Of a stretch of DNA of 64,000 nt, positions 33,197-42,055 are shown piece after piece. The position numbers and the translations under genes were made by a program. The notes below the pieces were generated by a model. That model was not told the origin of the DNA and did not search any database. It saw only the letters and a program-made list of their open reading frames with translations. The DNA is from a virus: positions 1 through 64,000 of IMG/VR virus record IMGVR_UViG_3300033141_003629; one strand, written 5' to 3'. Numbering within the stretch: the first letter of the stretch is position 1; each line of letters opens with the position of its first letter.

Positions 33197-35227
33197 ATGG
33201 CTCAATGTCCAATTTGCTTTAGTCAAATTAGCTCAACAAATGAGGGGGATGCTAAAAATTTTGTTTGGACAGACGACCCCCTTTTGGTATCTGATGCTTA
33301 TGACTTTCTTGATGAGAACGGCAAACCTACTACAAACCCCCCTTGCAAAGGAATTCTTCAGATTATTTTTACTCATATAAAAGAATTGCAAGATAATCGA
33401 CAAGCTTTAGAATCTATATTGCTTGATGCTGAAGATAGAACGGAATTTAGTTCTATAAGCCTAAATGGTAAATTTGTTTTAACTAGTAAGCATATAATGG
33501 AATTGAGATATTCTACAGAAAAACTTCTTGAAGCAGTAGGAATGACAAAAGAAGACTATTTTAATTATGATGCTAGTGGGATAGATAGAAGACCAGGAAA
33601 TCACAAATTAAATTGGGTAGATGCTCCAACTTCAGGAACTTATACTCAGGAAGTGATTAATCATTTTTTAGAAAATAAATTTCAAATTAAGGCTATTCAT
33701 ATTGAAGAGCTGAGGCATTATATAAAGACCTTGGATTTCTGGAAAGAGCTATGGTTTGGAGTTTCTCATTTGCATGATATTACTGGAGATAGTTTTCAGA
33801 AAGTAAATGATAGGATTAATGCAGATAATAAATGGTATTATCAACCATCTGGCAGATATAGGTATTGGGATTCTTATGAAATGAAGAACATCTGGTATGC
33901 TGCTCATCCATGTGATGTTGCTTGGCTTTATACTAATCAACCAGGACTAATGGACGATTCATACTATTCTGAGATTATCGCCACTATATTAACTAATCAG
34001 ACTTTAGCTGATGACCTAAATATTACTTTTAAAACCTGGATTACTTTTCTAAGAGATGATATAGATAATTCGCAAATAGATGATATTGTAGTTACAAATA
34101 TAAATAACATTTATTTTGCAGGAAAAATAAAAATAGATGATGAGATTATTAGCTTTACAGGTAAAACATATCTGGACGAGACTTATACTGTAGCCGAATT
34201 GACAGGAGTTACTAGGGGAGTAGATGGAACAACTCCTGTAGAACATAGTGCTGGAGCTACTGTATATCAACTGGATGATTATTATAGAATTACATTGCCA
34301 GGAACACCTATAACATTTAAATATCGCAAAGATACAAATGATTGGTGGAATTATCCTGATGATTTACAAGAAAAGAGAGTTTCTATAACTGCTCTTAGCG
34401 GTGGAACTTCTTGGGCTTTAATGCAATATAGTACCGGAGATACCACCAGGTATTTTATAAAACAGGTAGGTACTAGTTTAATGCCCAATAATAAATGGTA
34501 CTATGTTGAAAATTTGACCGCTCATAGCTGGTATTATACAGAAGATGGTAGTTCGTGGACAAAACAAACTTCTGCTAATGGATTTGCTCAATTTGGTTTT
34601 TATAATTATACTACAATGGATGATTTTATTATTTACCAAACAAGAAACCTTGGCTCTCATACAGCAGTTGCTCCGGCTTTTCGTCACCACGTTATGATGG
34701 ACTGTGATGCTCTTTATGGAGATTATCAACTGGGATTAGCATTGGATGCTTTTAGTCATTGTACTAATAATTATGGAAAAGTAAGTGTGGGCGATGGGAT
34801 TTTGACACTTGAAATGAAAGATTCTGTTGGTGGTTCTATAGCACAGAGTACCTGTGCTATTTTTGCTCCAGTAACTAGCTCTTTTTATTATCCTAATGGG
34901 TTAATAATTAAATCTACGACTACCTTTACAATAACAAGTACTTCTATTTCAGGCGGGATTGGATATATTCATTTGTTAATATCGGGCGGGTTAAATGGGT
35001 CTTTATTACAATATGTTATCTCTAATTCTGACCCAGGGTCAGGATATATTTATATTCCAAAATCTAGTTTTAATGCAGGATTTTCTAGAAATATTGCAGA
35101 CGACTTTTTGACAGCCTTAGGAGTTTCTGGATTGAATAGGCAGATTTTAGGAATTCGTATTATTCTGTCTGGCGATTCTAGAAGTGATTTAAAGATGACT
35201 ATAGGACAGATTAATATTACGCAGTAA
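33197..35227 (+). CDS. Large tail tip or receptor-binding protein with N-terminal Cys pair
   Basis: I chose the ATG at 33197 (MAQCPICFSQ) with GGGAG upstream; the longer frame overlaps the previous gene. The 676-residue product starts with CPIC and holds three related helical units (IIFTHIKELQDNRQALESIL; LTSKHIMELRYSTEKLLEAV; IKAIHIEELRHYIKTLDFW), a repeat I know from tail proteins. A central part has an oligosaccharide-type beta barrel (KIKIDDEIISFTGKTY...LTGVTRGVDGTTPVEHSAG). The C-terminal half is beta-sandwich (TYYFIKQV-like, then YIHLLISGGLNGSLLQYVIS). It is the last plus-strand gene and overlaps the opposing gene by 11 bases. Confidence 0.6.
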   Translation: MAQCPICFSQISSTNEGDAKNFVWTDDPLLVSDAYDFLDENGKPTTNPPCKGILQIIFTHIKELQDNRQALESILLDAEDRTEFSSISLNGKFVLTSKHIMELRYSTEKLLEAVGMTKEDYFNYDASGIDRRPGNHKLNWVDAPTSGTYTQEVINHFLENKFQIKAIHIEELRHYIKTLDFWKELWFGVSHLHDITGDSFQKVNDRINADNKWYYQPSGRYRYWDSYEMKNIWYAAHPCDVAWLYTNQPGLMDDSYYSEIIATILTNQTLADDLNITFKTWITFLRDDIDNSQIDDIVVTNINNIYFAGKIKIDDEIISFTGKTYLDETYTVAELTGVTRGVDGTTPVEHSAGATVYQLDDYYRITLPGTPITFKYRKDTNDWWNYPDDLQEKRVSITALSGGTSWALMQYSTGDTTRYFIKQVGTSLMPNNKWYYVENLTAHSWYYTEDGSSWTKQTSANGFAQFGFYNYTTMDDFIIYQTRNLGSHTAVAPAFRHHVMMDCDALYGDYQLGLALDAFSHCTNNYGKVSVGDGILTLEMKDSVGGSIAQSTCAIFAPVTSSFYYPNGLIIKSTTTFTITSTSISGGIGYIHLLISGGLNGSLLQYVISNSDPGSGYIYIPKSSFNAGFSRNIADDFLTALGVSGLNRQILGIRIILSGDSRSDLKMTIGQINITQ

Positions 35228-35957
35228 GTTTATTGCGGACTATTGCCCTTAATTCGTTTTGATTATATCCCACGTTCTTTATCTTTGAAAAGAATGTGGG
35301 ATAATTTATTTTCTCAAAACAAGTGATGTTTGAATTGGGAGATACATTATAGATTTTTGGATGATTTTTTAAAAATATATCGAAGTGTTTTTTGGGTTTT
35401 GTATTATTATAGTGGTGAACAAGATGCTGCCCTTTGTGATTAATTTCTTTATCAGAATAATAGTGGGTTTCAGTTTCTCCATCTTTTCCTTTGGGCCAAT
35501 CATATCCTAGAAGAAATATTTTTCCAGAATAATCTAATAAAAAACAAGCAACTTCTAATGCAAAAATACCAGTTAGTTTTGGCAAGAGAAATCCTTTTTT
35601 TACACTGTTTTCTTTTTCATAAGAATGACTTTTCTTTAATACAATTACATTAGCTGGCATAGAAGGCATGTTACTTTTTTTAATAGTTATAAGCAAGGGC
35701 TGTTTTCTAATTATTTCTATATGTCTAGTATCTGTATATGCTAGATTAGAACCAAGTAGCTTGCCATTCCATACTTTTTTATCTGCGAATATCGTAAAAG
35801 TATTTTTAAAGTGATGGCAAGCAAAATTACATGCTACTACAAATTTATTTTTTATTTTTTCTTTAAGGCCCAGATTTATGCCCATTTTAATCGATGGGCC
35901 TCCACCTATAATTATGACTTCTTTTGGGATTTGTGTTGTAGTTTGCACCAGACACAC
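35217..35957 (-). CDS. DUF115/MptE-like protein (Maf-type fold)
   Basis: The 246-residue protein opens with a Rossmann-like turn EVIIIGGGPSI and later has GIFALEVACFLLDYSGKIFLLGYDWP. This pair (GxGPS near the N-terminus, then a Leu-rich helix before a GYDxx strand end) is what I associate with the DUF115 group, which includes MptE-like pterin kinases and flagellin glycosylation factors. The start is probably a GTG near 35957 or 35948; there is no ATG. It belongs to the minus-strand block rich in glycosyltransferases, so a sugar-transfer role is more likely than pterin synthesis. Confidence 0.6.
   Translation of the reverse strand: MCLVQTTTQIPKEVIIIGGGPSIKMGINLGLKEKIKNKFVVACNFACHHFKNTFTIFADKKVWNGKLLGSNLAYTDTRHIEIIRKQPLLITIKKSNMPSMPANVIVLKKSHSYEKENSVKKGFLLPKLTGIFALEVACFLLDYSGKIFLLGYDWPKGKDGETETHYYSDKEINHKGQHLVHHYNNTKPKKHFDIFLKNHPKIYNVSPNSNITCFEKINYPTFFSKIKNVGYNQNELRAIVRNKLTA
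35267..35312 (+). terminator. Hairpin at the meeting point of the two arms
   Basis: ATCCCACGTTCTTT (35267-35280) pairs with AAAGAATGTGGGAT (35289-35302), 14 pairs including one G-U, then AATTTATTTT follows. It lies 40 bases after the last plus-strand stop and inside the end of the opposing gene, so it serves as coding sequence on one strand and probably as a terminator on the other. Confidence 0.65.
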
Positions 35958-36016
35958 CTATTTTTTCTCTTGAATTGTTTGTTAGGTAAAACTCTTTTAC
36001 AGTATTTGCATTTCAT
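35912..36016 (-). CDS. Small zinc-finger-like protein (34 aa)
   Basis: The frame begins MKCKYCKRVL and contains CKYC and CVWC, two CxxC pairs 18 residues apart, in a strongly basic background. This is enough for one zinc ribbon. The ATG lies one base after the stop of the membrane protein gene. The C-terminal half overlaps the start of the DUF115 gene. It is too short for routine gene finders, but the Cys spacing argues for a real product. Confidence 0.5.
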   Translation of the reverse strand: MKCKYCKRVLPNKQFKRKNRCVWCKLQHKSQKKS

Positions 36017-36017
36017 T

Positions 36018-36497
36018 TTAGATATAAAGTAGTGGCACTGTTAGATAAAGAGCTAATCCTTTCCCAAATTCTTCAATTTGACACCCATCCCAATAATGGC
36101 CAAATAATTTTAGTTTATGTGGTCTATGAGTTGCCCAATAATTAACCCACCAAGATAAAACCAAGCATCTTGTGATAAATCCAATAAATTTGGTTGTGAT
36201 TGGGATAAACCATATGGCAGATAAACCATACATAAATCCAACTAACCACCATTTAGCTTGTTGATTTTTATCTTTAAAATAGGAAGATAGAGATGCGCTT
36301 AGTGATGCTATTCCAAACACAATTAAACCCCAGTACCAATTATTTTTTAGTGTATTAAAAAACAAAATATTACCAGCTATAAGCAGGGAGCATAGAATAT
36401 CTCTATAAGCAGTATGATAGTATTTGCTACCACCCATTCTATAAAAAATTCCAGAAAAAATTGACATTATAATGTAGCTAATAATATACAATATCAT
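36018..36497 (-). CDS. Multi-pass membrane protein
   Basis: I chose the ATG at 36497 (MILYIISYII) because it has GGAGA upstream and forms an ATGA overlap with the previous stop. The 159-residue product has about four membrane segments (5-22, 40-55, 60-75, 90-112). It also has conserved-looking polar motifs GGSKYYHTAYRD and HYWDGCQIEEFGKGLALYLTVPLL. I recall similar unnamed membrane proteins in other phage genomes, but know no function. Coupling to the papain-fold gene could suggest a lysis or envelope role. Confidence 0.6.
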   Translation of the reverse strand: MILYIISYIIMSIFSGIFYRMGGSKYYHTAYRDILCSLLIAGNILFFNTLKNNWYWGLIVFGIASLSASLSSYFKDKNQQAKWWLVGFMYGLSAIWFIPITTKFIGFITRCLVLSWWVNYWATHRPHKLKLFGHYWDGCQIEEFGKGLALYLTVPLLYI

Positions 36498-37075
36498 AAA
36501 GTCTCCGAAATTACTTTCCAATTTGTATTGGTCCTACAAAAATCATCTATATCATCTGTAGTAACTTCGTGCCAAGATTCTTTGTTAAAGTTGATGCCAA
36601 TAAAAGAAAACCATTTGGCTAGCCTTGTTACACAGATTTCTTTCTTAGGTAGTTGACATATTCTTGCAAACCAACCTATACCTGTTAGCCACGTTAATAA
36701 TTTACCTACTATTAATAAAACATCATAACCAAGTCCTAAATCTCGTTCTGCTATTTCTACCAATTTGTTTCTCTGTGCTTCGGTAAGAGAAGTGTTTCTA
36801 TATACAACGTGGGGTTTATAAAGAAAAGCACTGGCTATAGATTCATATTCGACTACTTTTTGCTGTTCAATTACACGCATTTCATTGACCACAAGACCAG
36901 GGTGGTAAGCTCGTACATCATCTATGAGCCATTTTATTTTTTTCTTAGAAATAAGATAGATTAGTTTACCTAAAACCCAGTGCCAGATAGTATAACTTTG
37001 CATTAGGAATTTAATTATTTTGGATTCTGTTGATGCACTATCAATGATAAATATATCCCCGCTTTGAAATCTCAT
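36494..37075 (-). CDS. NlpC/P60-superfamily permuted papain-fold protein, second copy
   Basis: The 193-residue protein has GDIFIIDSAST at the start, an HPGLVVNEMRVIEQ block near residue 58 (active His context), GLGYDVLLIVGKLLTWLTG and KKEICVTRLAKWFSFIG (active Cys context, around residue 147). The His-then-Cys order is that of YiiX/YebB-type permuted enzymes, as in the 14793 gene. Size and motif spacing differ from that copy, so they are distant relatives. Together with the next membrane protein it might act on the host envelope. The substrate is unknown. Confidence 0.65.
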   Translation of the reverse strand: MRFQSGDIFIIDSASTESKIIKFLMQSYTIWHWVLGKLIYLISKKKIKWLIDDVRAYHPGLVVNEMRVIEQQKVVEYESIASAFLYKPHVVYRNTSLTEAQRNKLVEIAERDLGLGYDVLLIVGKLLTWLTGIGWFARICQLPKKEICVTRLAKWFSFIGINFNKESWHEVTTDDIDDFCRTNTNWKVISETL

Positions 37076-37078
37076 ATA

Positions 37079-37264
37079 CTATCTCCAAAGAATATCTCCA
37101 TTTGGTTCTCTATTATCAGAAATATCTTGCTGACATTTCTTTTTATAGGAAGAATCAAATGAGTCTGGCAAATAAACAACCATTGGGCATTTATAGATAG
37201 AACCTATTTTATAAAGACACTTTTTTCTATCTTCTTTAGTGCATTTACAAATCCACTGTCCCAT
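37079..37264 (-). CDS. Small Cys-rich protein (61 aa)
   Basis: MGQWICKCTKEDRKKCLYKI opens the protein, which has further Cys in YKCPMVVY and KKKCQQD. The pattern could hold a metal ion or disulfides. The SD is AAAGGAG. It lies between glycosyltransferase and papain-fold genes with spacings of 11 and 3 bases. No family is recognised. Confidence 0.5.
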   Translation of the reverse strand: MGQWICKCTKEDRKKCLYKIGSIYKCPMVVYLPDSFDSSYKKKCQQDISDNREPNGDILWR

Positions 37265-37275
37265 TGTTAGCTCCT

Positions 37276-39288
37276 TTATAGTTGTTGTGTAAAATATATT
37301 TCGTCAGGCATAAGGAGCCTGCTATATAATTTTGGAGAAGATAGGTTAATAGTATAATAGTCGCAGACAAACTTTAAATACTTTAGGCGAGTTTGTTCTT
37401 TGATTCTTAAATTTTTTAGAGATTGAGTGAGGTTTCTGGCCTTGTCATTGATTCTTAATTGAAAAACCAAATCATCTGTATTACAATAGTGAAATCCTAT
37501 AGTAGCGAATTTTTTTCTTTTAATTATTCCTTCAAAGACAGTGGTGGAGGAAAAAGAAGTGAAGTAGTTGAATATATCAAAAAGAGTATCTAAGTTCTCA
37601 TACACCTCAATGATATTTGGATATTTTTTAAAGAATTTTAAATCGGAACTTGCTTTGTGATGTCCCCTATATAGAGGGTGGTGCTTAATTAAAAATCTTG
37701 TTCCTGGATTTGAATTAACTACCAAATCAATATATTCTTCGTAGGTATTTATTTTTTTGTTGACAGTTTTTTTAACGCTCATATCCCATAGCAATTGTCC
37801 AAAAATCACAATATAAGTTTCTTTCGGGTTTAGGCTATATTTGGCAAAGAATTGGCTAGGTGTTATTTTGTCTGGCTGGGGTTGTCTACTAGACTTTGGC
37901 AAGTCTATATTTTGTAAATTATCTAGCGGCATTTTATCAATATATTTATAAATATCGTTGGGACAGGTATATTGACACCCACTAGAATCAAATAACCACT
38001 TCCCATCAAAAGCAGTTTCTGTATTAATATGTTTAATTCCCAGAGAGTTACATGCTTTCATTAGTTGTTCGTGGTATGGGTGTAGTGGTTGGGCATTTAT
38101 TACTTGGTCTATATAATTTTGTTTTAAGATTTTTATACACTCAAAATATATTTGATTTTCTTGTTCTTGTGTAAGTTCTGGTCTACATATATCATTAATT
38201 GGTGGAAATCTAAAACAATTGTTTAAATTTAAATTTTTATAGGGGGTTAATGAGGTATGGTCTATAGTAAATATATTAAAATGCTCTTCTATTAGAGGGT
38301 TGTTTTTAATTTTATGACATTGCTCTGCTCTCATTCTACTTATTAAAAGATTTTTTTTGGGTTTTATGAAATTTATATTATAATTTGGCTGCTTATTTGT
38401 TAATTGCTCAAAAGCTATGTCTATTTTTTCTAGAGGAATAAACTTATTACAATCATGTCGTCTGTTTAAACACTCACATGGTGGGTCTGGTGTAATAATT
38501 TTAAGATTTCTTAAATCCATGCGCTCGAAGTCAATATATTTTGCTGGATTAGAGTAGCCCCCGCCAATTACTATAGTTTTTGTTTTTGTGGCTATGCCCA
38601 AAGGAAATAAAAAACAATTATAAGTAAGAACTAGGTCACACAAAGGAACTAGCCCTATGATAGTATATAGGTCTAATTCTCCATTCTCAAATCTAATATC
38701 TATATTATTAAGCTCTTCTGTGACATTATCAATTGTTCTATCTGCAATACTTATAAAGAAATATTTTGACTTATATTTGTCTATGATGTATTGGAAGTAT
38801 CTCACATCTGGAATTCTGGCATTATTTTTCCAATCTTTTCTATTTGATGGTGGTTTTAGAATACATATTTTTTTAGTAGTATGAAACGTCTCAAAAATTT
38901 TTTTTGCTTTTTTTATCCAGGTTGGATGAATTGGGATTGTATAATCTATATTTTTAGATTCTATAGGAATAGCACGATTAAATGCTTCTGGTAGAGTTCC
39001 ATTTTTTTTGAATTCTGCAATATAATATGGAATTGGGAGATTTTTTGCTTTTCTGTCTTTAGAGGTCCAAAAAGAATCGGGATAGCTATTTATAATTTGT
39101 TGACATGTTTTTAAGGTTTTGCATGCGCGGGGTTTAATATATTTGACATTGGCTAATTGATAAAACAGAAATGGAAACGGGGTTTCTAAGTATACCGTCT
39201 TATATTTTTTGCAAGCCTCTTTTATATAGGGATATATAAAAATATTATCACCGAACCCAGCATATGAAGTTATTATAACTGATTTCAT
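37276..39288 (-). CDS. Double glycosyltransferase: GT9 heptosyltransferase-like plus GT-B capsule-type domain
   Basis: I chose the ATG at 39288 (MKSVIITSYA), which forms an ATGA overlap with the epimerase stop; the longer frame starts with TTG. Residues 1-320 look like the GT9 family: SYAGFGDNIFIYPYI at the start, KKICILKPPSNRKDWKNNARIPD, and LVPLCDLVLTYNCFLFPLGIATKTKTIVIGGG. Residues 325-670 are a second transferase-like part with YIVIFGQLLWD, RFLIKHHPLYRGHH and YFTSFSSTTVFEGIIKRKKFATIG, resembling capsule-type GT-B enzymes. At 670 residues it is about twice one enzyme. Two sugars could thus be added in turn. Confidence 0.7.
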   Translation of the reverse strand: MKSVIITSYAGFGDNIFIYPYIKEACKKYKTVYLETPFPFLFYQLANVKYIKPRACKTLKTCQQIINSYPDSFWTSKDRKAKNLPIPYYIAEFKKNGTLPEAFNRAIPIESKNIDYTIPIHPTWIKKAKKIFETFHTTKKICILKPPSNRKDWKNNARIPDVRYFQYIIDKYKSKYFFISIADRTIDNVTEELNNIDIRFENGELDLYTIIGLVPLCDLVLTYNCFLFPLGIATKTKTIVIGGGYSNPAKYIDFERMDLRNLKIITPDPPCECLNRRHDCNKFIPLEKIDIAFEQLTNKQPNYNINFIKPKKNLLISRMRAEQCHKIKNNPLIEEHFNIFTIDHTSLTPYKNLNLNNCFRFPPINDICRPELTQEQENQIYFECIKILKQNYIDQVINAQPLHPYHEQLMKACNSLGIKHINTETAFDGKWLFDSSGCQYTCPNDIYKYIDKMPLDNLQNIDLPKSSRQPQPDKITPSQFFAKYSLNPKETYIVIFGQLLWDMSVKKTVNKKINTYEEYIDLVVNSNPGTRFLIKHHPLYRGHHKASSDLKFFKKYPNIIEVYENLDTLFDIFNYFTSFSSTTVFEGIIKRKKFATIGFHYCNTDDLVFQLRINDKARNLTQSLKNLRIKEQTRLKYLKFVCDYYTINLSSPKLYSRLLMPDEIYFTQQL

Positions 39289-40280
39289 GATAGCTTTGTT
39301 CTCCAATATTCATAGACATCTTTTAGTGTTTTTTCTATCGGAATCACAGGCTTCCAGTTGGTATAAGCTTTTAATTTTGTTGTATCTCCTACTTGGATTT
39401 GAATGTCTATTGGTCTATAGACTCTTTTATCTATTTTTTTTATAATTTTACCTTTTAGTCCGGCAATTTCTATTAGTTTATCAGTAAAAAATACCATTTG
39501 TTTTACAGTAGAAATATCTCCACACACATTAAATGCTTGTCCATTTATTTCATCAGAAAAGTTTTTCATTAAGAGATAATATGCATTCATACAATCTCTC
39601 GCATCTATAACTACTCTATAGGTTTGTAGATTTCCAACAGGAAGTATATCTGTTTTTTCTTTGCCAGTAGTTATTAATGCAAGATGGTAGGCATCCCATG
39701 AGATAGAAAAATTTTTTCCCCTTCTAGGTGCTAAGTGAGAAAAAGCTCTTGTGTTGAATCCTTTTATAAATCCATTTTTGCATCTCTCTGCAATATATGT
39801 TTCTGCTGCCATTTTTGACCATCCATATGGATTTGATGGTTTTAGTGGTATATTTTCTTTAAGTATACCTATATCTTTACACTCATCTCCGTAAACTTCA
39901 CTAGTAGATACATTGCATATGATACACTCGTTATTATATTTTTCAATGGCAGTAGCCAAATTGATAGTTCCAACCACATTTGTTTTCATTGTGCCAACTG
40001 GGTCTTTGAATGAAGTGGGTGGGTGAGATTGTGCAGCTAAATGAAAGCACCAATTATACTTATTTTCTTTAAATATTCTTTCCAGTGAGTAATAATCTTT
40101 CAAATCCCCATAATGAAAAGTGATTTTTTCTATATTTTTTGGAGTCATTACATCTAAAAGACTATATTGGTTTCCATTGCTTCCTCTAATAAGAGCATGT
40201 ACTTCATGACCATCTCTAAGGAGGATATTTGCTAAGTGAGGAGCAGCATGTCCTAGTATACCAGTTATAAAGACTTTCAT
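39285..40280 (-). CDS. NAD(P)-dependent nucleotide-sugar epimerase/dehydratase (extended SDR, GMD-like)
   Basis: The 331-residue protein has the nucleotide-binding motif TGILGHAAPHL (residues 6-16), FHLAAQSHPPTSFKDP (the AAQSH block of GDP-mannose dehydratases), VSTSEVYGD and the active YGWSK near residue 149. TRAFSHLAPRRG and the C-terminal RPIDIQIQVGDTTKLKAYTNWKP fit GDP-mannose 4,6-dehydratase or a close relative. It overlaps both the cupin and the transferase genes by ATGA, so the three are one unit that makes and uses an activated sugar. The exact substrate cannot be read from the sequence. Confidence 0.8.
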   Translation of the reverse strand: MKVFITGILGHAAPHLANILLRDGHEVHALIRGSNGNQYSLLDVMTPKNIEKITFHYGDLKDYYSLERIFKENKYNWCFHLAAQSHPPTSFKDPVGTMKTNVVGTINLATAIEKYNNECIICNVSTSEVYGDECKDIGILKENIPLKPSNPYGWSKMAAETYIAERCKNGFIKGFNTRAFSHLAPRRGKNFSISWDAYHLALITTGKEKTDILPVGNLQTYRVVIDARDCMNAYYLLMKNFSDEINGQAFNVCGDISTVKQMVFFTDKLIEIAGLKGKIIKKIDKRVYRPIDIQIQVGDTTKLKAYTNWKPVIPIEKTLKDVYEYWRTKLS

Positions 40281-40672
40281 TTCTTTCTCCTATTTTTTTC
40301 TAATATTTGGTTTAAAGTGTATTCTTTCCCCCCTATTATTCTACCCCCTTGAGAATGTCTAATAATATCTTTTGGGTTTATTTTTGATTTTGTAACGTAA
40401 GCCAATTCTATCATAACAGAATTTTTTAATGCTTTAAATCTATGACTAAGAGGAGGATGAACCTCCCAACTTTCATTTGGTTTTAAACTTGTTTTTCCAA
40501 ATGCTGTTTCTATTTCTACTTTTCCAGATACGACTACAAATTTATTAATTTTATTTTTGTGATAATGATAAGAACAAAAAGCGTTTTTTTTAATATATAA
40601 TAGGTCTATTTCACACCCATCGGTTAGGAGAATCCTACGCCGTTCCCCCCATACTTTGTGAATGTTGCTCAT
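40277..40672 (-). CDS. Cupin, mannose-6-phosphate isomerase type II-like
   Basis: The 131-residue protein carries the double cupin motif: FCSYHYHKNKINKFVVVSGK (metal His pair and Lys/Glu position), and ESWEVHPPLSHRFKAL (third His). The HKVWGE start and the ending ELAYV...DIIR..QGGRI are as in sugar-phosphate isomerase cupins linked to GDP-mannose enzymes. It is coupled to the epimerase gene, which strengthens a sugar-nucleotide role. Confidence 0.75.
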   Translation of the reverse strand: MSNIHKVWGERRRILLTDGCEIDLLYIKKNAFCSYHYHKNKINKFVVVSGKVEIETAFGKTSLKPNESWEVHPPLSHRFKALKNSVMIELAYVTKSKINPKDIIRHSQGGRIIGGKEYTLNQILEKNRRKK

Positions 40673-41244
40673 AATTTGCTCTCCTCAAGTTGTTTGTCAT
40701 AGTATTTTTTCTTCCAGTGAGAATATTTTTGATTGATTTCATCCCAAGAAAATGGATAATAATTATTTTGTTCTATACACACATTAATACAATCTGTAAA
40801 TTTACCTTTTTTATAAAATCTTTGACAAAACCACTTATCATGTTTATGACCGACTATATTTATTTTATAATCAAAGTTAGCACTTTCTGGCTTGTGAGTC
40901 ATATTAATTAAATGACCACCGTAGCGTATAACTATGCTTTGTATTGGAGTTTTAAATCCATTTTTTCCTTTTTTATCATGATTGCCTTCGATAAAGATAA
41001 TATTTTGACAATTAAGATTTTTCAGTAATTCCTGTGGTTTTTGTGGCTCTCCTTCTCCCCTACCAGTCCCACTTTTAAATCCAACATCTCCAAGAAAAAA
41101 TACTAAATCGTTAGGTTTAACTCTGGCATTAAATCGAGAAATGATGATATTATTCATTTCATCTACTGTTTTAAATGGGCGGTTACAGTAACGAATAATA
41201 TTAAAATGATTAAAATGCCAATCTGAAGTCCACCAAATATTCAT
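40669..41244 (-). CDS. Calcineurin-like metallophosphoesterase
   Basis: All blocks of the family are present: TSDWHFNH (residues 6-13), FFLGDVGF (about 49-56), FIEGNHDK (about 84-91), MTHKPES and INIVGHKHDKW. Two metal ions would be bound. The 191-residue size and the SDWHF..N start fit the stand-alone phosphoesterases common in phages. Its ATGA overlap with the cupin gene puts it in the same transcript. The substrate is unknown; a cyclic phosphate or nucleotide is possible. Confidence 0.8.
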   Translation of the reverse strand: MNIWWTSDWHFNHFNIIRYCNRPFKTVDEMNNIIISRFNARVKPNDLVFFLGDVGFKSGTGRGEGEPQKPQELLKNLNCQNIIFIEGNHDKKGKNGFKTPIQSIVIRYGGHLINMTHKPESANFDYKINIVGHKHDKWFCQRFYKKGKFTDCINVCIEQNNYYPFSWDEINQKYSHWKKKYYDKQLEESKL

Positions 41245-41251
41245 TTTTTTA

Positions 41252-41815
41252 TTAGGCTAGTTTGTCAACTACTCCACGAGCCAAGCATTGTTCTGCATTG
41301 AACCAAAGTTCTCCATTAATGGCTTTTTCAATATCAACCTTAGATAATTTTGTCTTTTGTTTTAGTATTTCTATCATTATATTATCGAGGACAGATAAAT
41401 ACTTTGCTCTATCTTTAATAAAGCTAACATAGTCATTAACACCACTCGACATTGGGTGCATCATCCAAAAAGAGTTTTTATACATATATCGCTTGTTTCC
41501 AAAAATACTGATATATGCGGCCATTGAACATGCTTCTCCATTTATTAGCGTAATAATAGGAGCAGCAGAAGATTTAATAGCATTTATAATTGCAAATCCA
41601 TCAGCAACGCTTCCTCCAGGACTATTTATTTCGAGAACAATAGGAGCTTTTTTGTTTATTTCATTCATCGCATATATTTTTGTAACCACATTATTAGCAA
41701 TTTCAGCATTTATATCAGAAAAGAGCAAAATATGTCTTTGTTTATTTAAGATGCATTGAAAAGCTTCTTCTTTATACAGAGGGGGAAGCTTAATTCTTTG
41801 CTTTTTCTTATTCAT
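41252..41815 (-). CDS. ClpP-like serine protease
   Basis: The 187-residue protein shows the ClpP core: VLEINSPGGSVADGFAI (residues 60-76), NGEACSMAAYISIFG with the active Ser at 97, and FWMMHPMSSG with the active His at 120. The end (GELWFNAEQCLARGVVDKL) matches the ClpP C-terminal block, but the usual catalytic Asp before that stretch is not obvious (Gly-Glu instead). No head role is likely because the phage has its own head protease. It overlaps a winged-helix gene by ATGA. A role in host protein turnover is inference. Confidence 0.8.
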   Translation of the reverse strand: MNKKKQRIKLPPLYKEEAFQCILNKQRHILLFSDINAEIANNVVTKIYAMNEINKKAPIVLEINSPGGSVADGFAIINAIKSSAAPIITLINGEACSMAAYISIFGNKRYMYKNSFWMMHPMSSGVNDYVSFIKDRAKYLSVLDNIMIEILKQKTKLSKVDIEKAINGELWFNAEQCLARGVVDKLA

Positions 41816-42036
41816 TTTTCCTCCGGAGTTTCTTTAATACGATAATAAGTAGTCATTTTATATTCCCCATCTCTTCTTTTTCTCACTTTTTCAATAATTT
41901 TGTGACCAACTAATCTACCAACTGCTCCAACGTGGGAAAGACTAAGCTTTTCTTCGATTTCTTTGATTGTAACGATATTCTTTTCTTTTAAAAACTCATA
42001 TAATTCTTTTTCTTTTTTAGATAAAATAAGCTCCAT
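41812..42036 (-). CDS. Winged helix-turn-helix DNA-binding protein
   Basis: The 74-residue protein is one winged-helix domain: KKEKELYEFLKEKNIVTIKE, then the recognition helix SHVGAVGRLVGHKI and a basic wing RKRRDGEYKMTTYYRIK. The SD is AAAGGA. It is coupled to the ClpP gene, so it may regulate this operon or guide a partner. The family cannot be named more closely. Confidence 0.65.
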   Translation of the reverse strand: MELILSKKEKELYEFLKEKNIVTIKEIEEKLSLSHVGAVGRLVGHKIIEKVRKRRDGEYKMTTYYRIKETPEEK

Positions 42037-42055
42037 TTTATTTTTTCCTTTCTAT

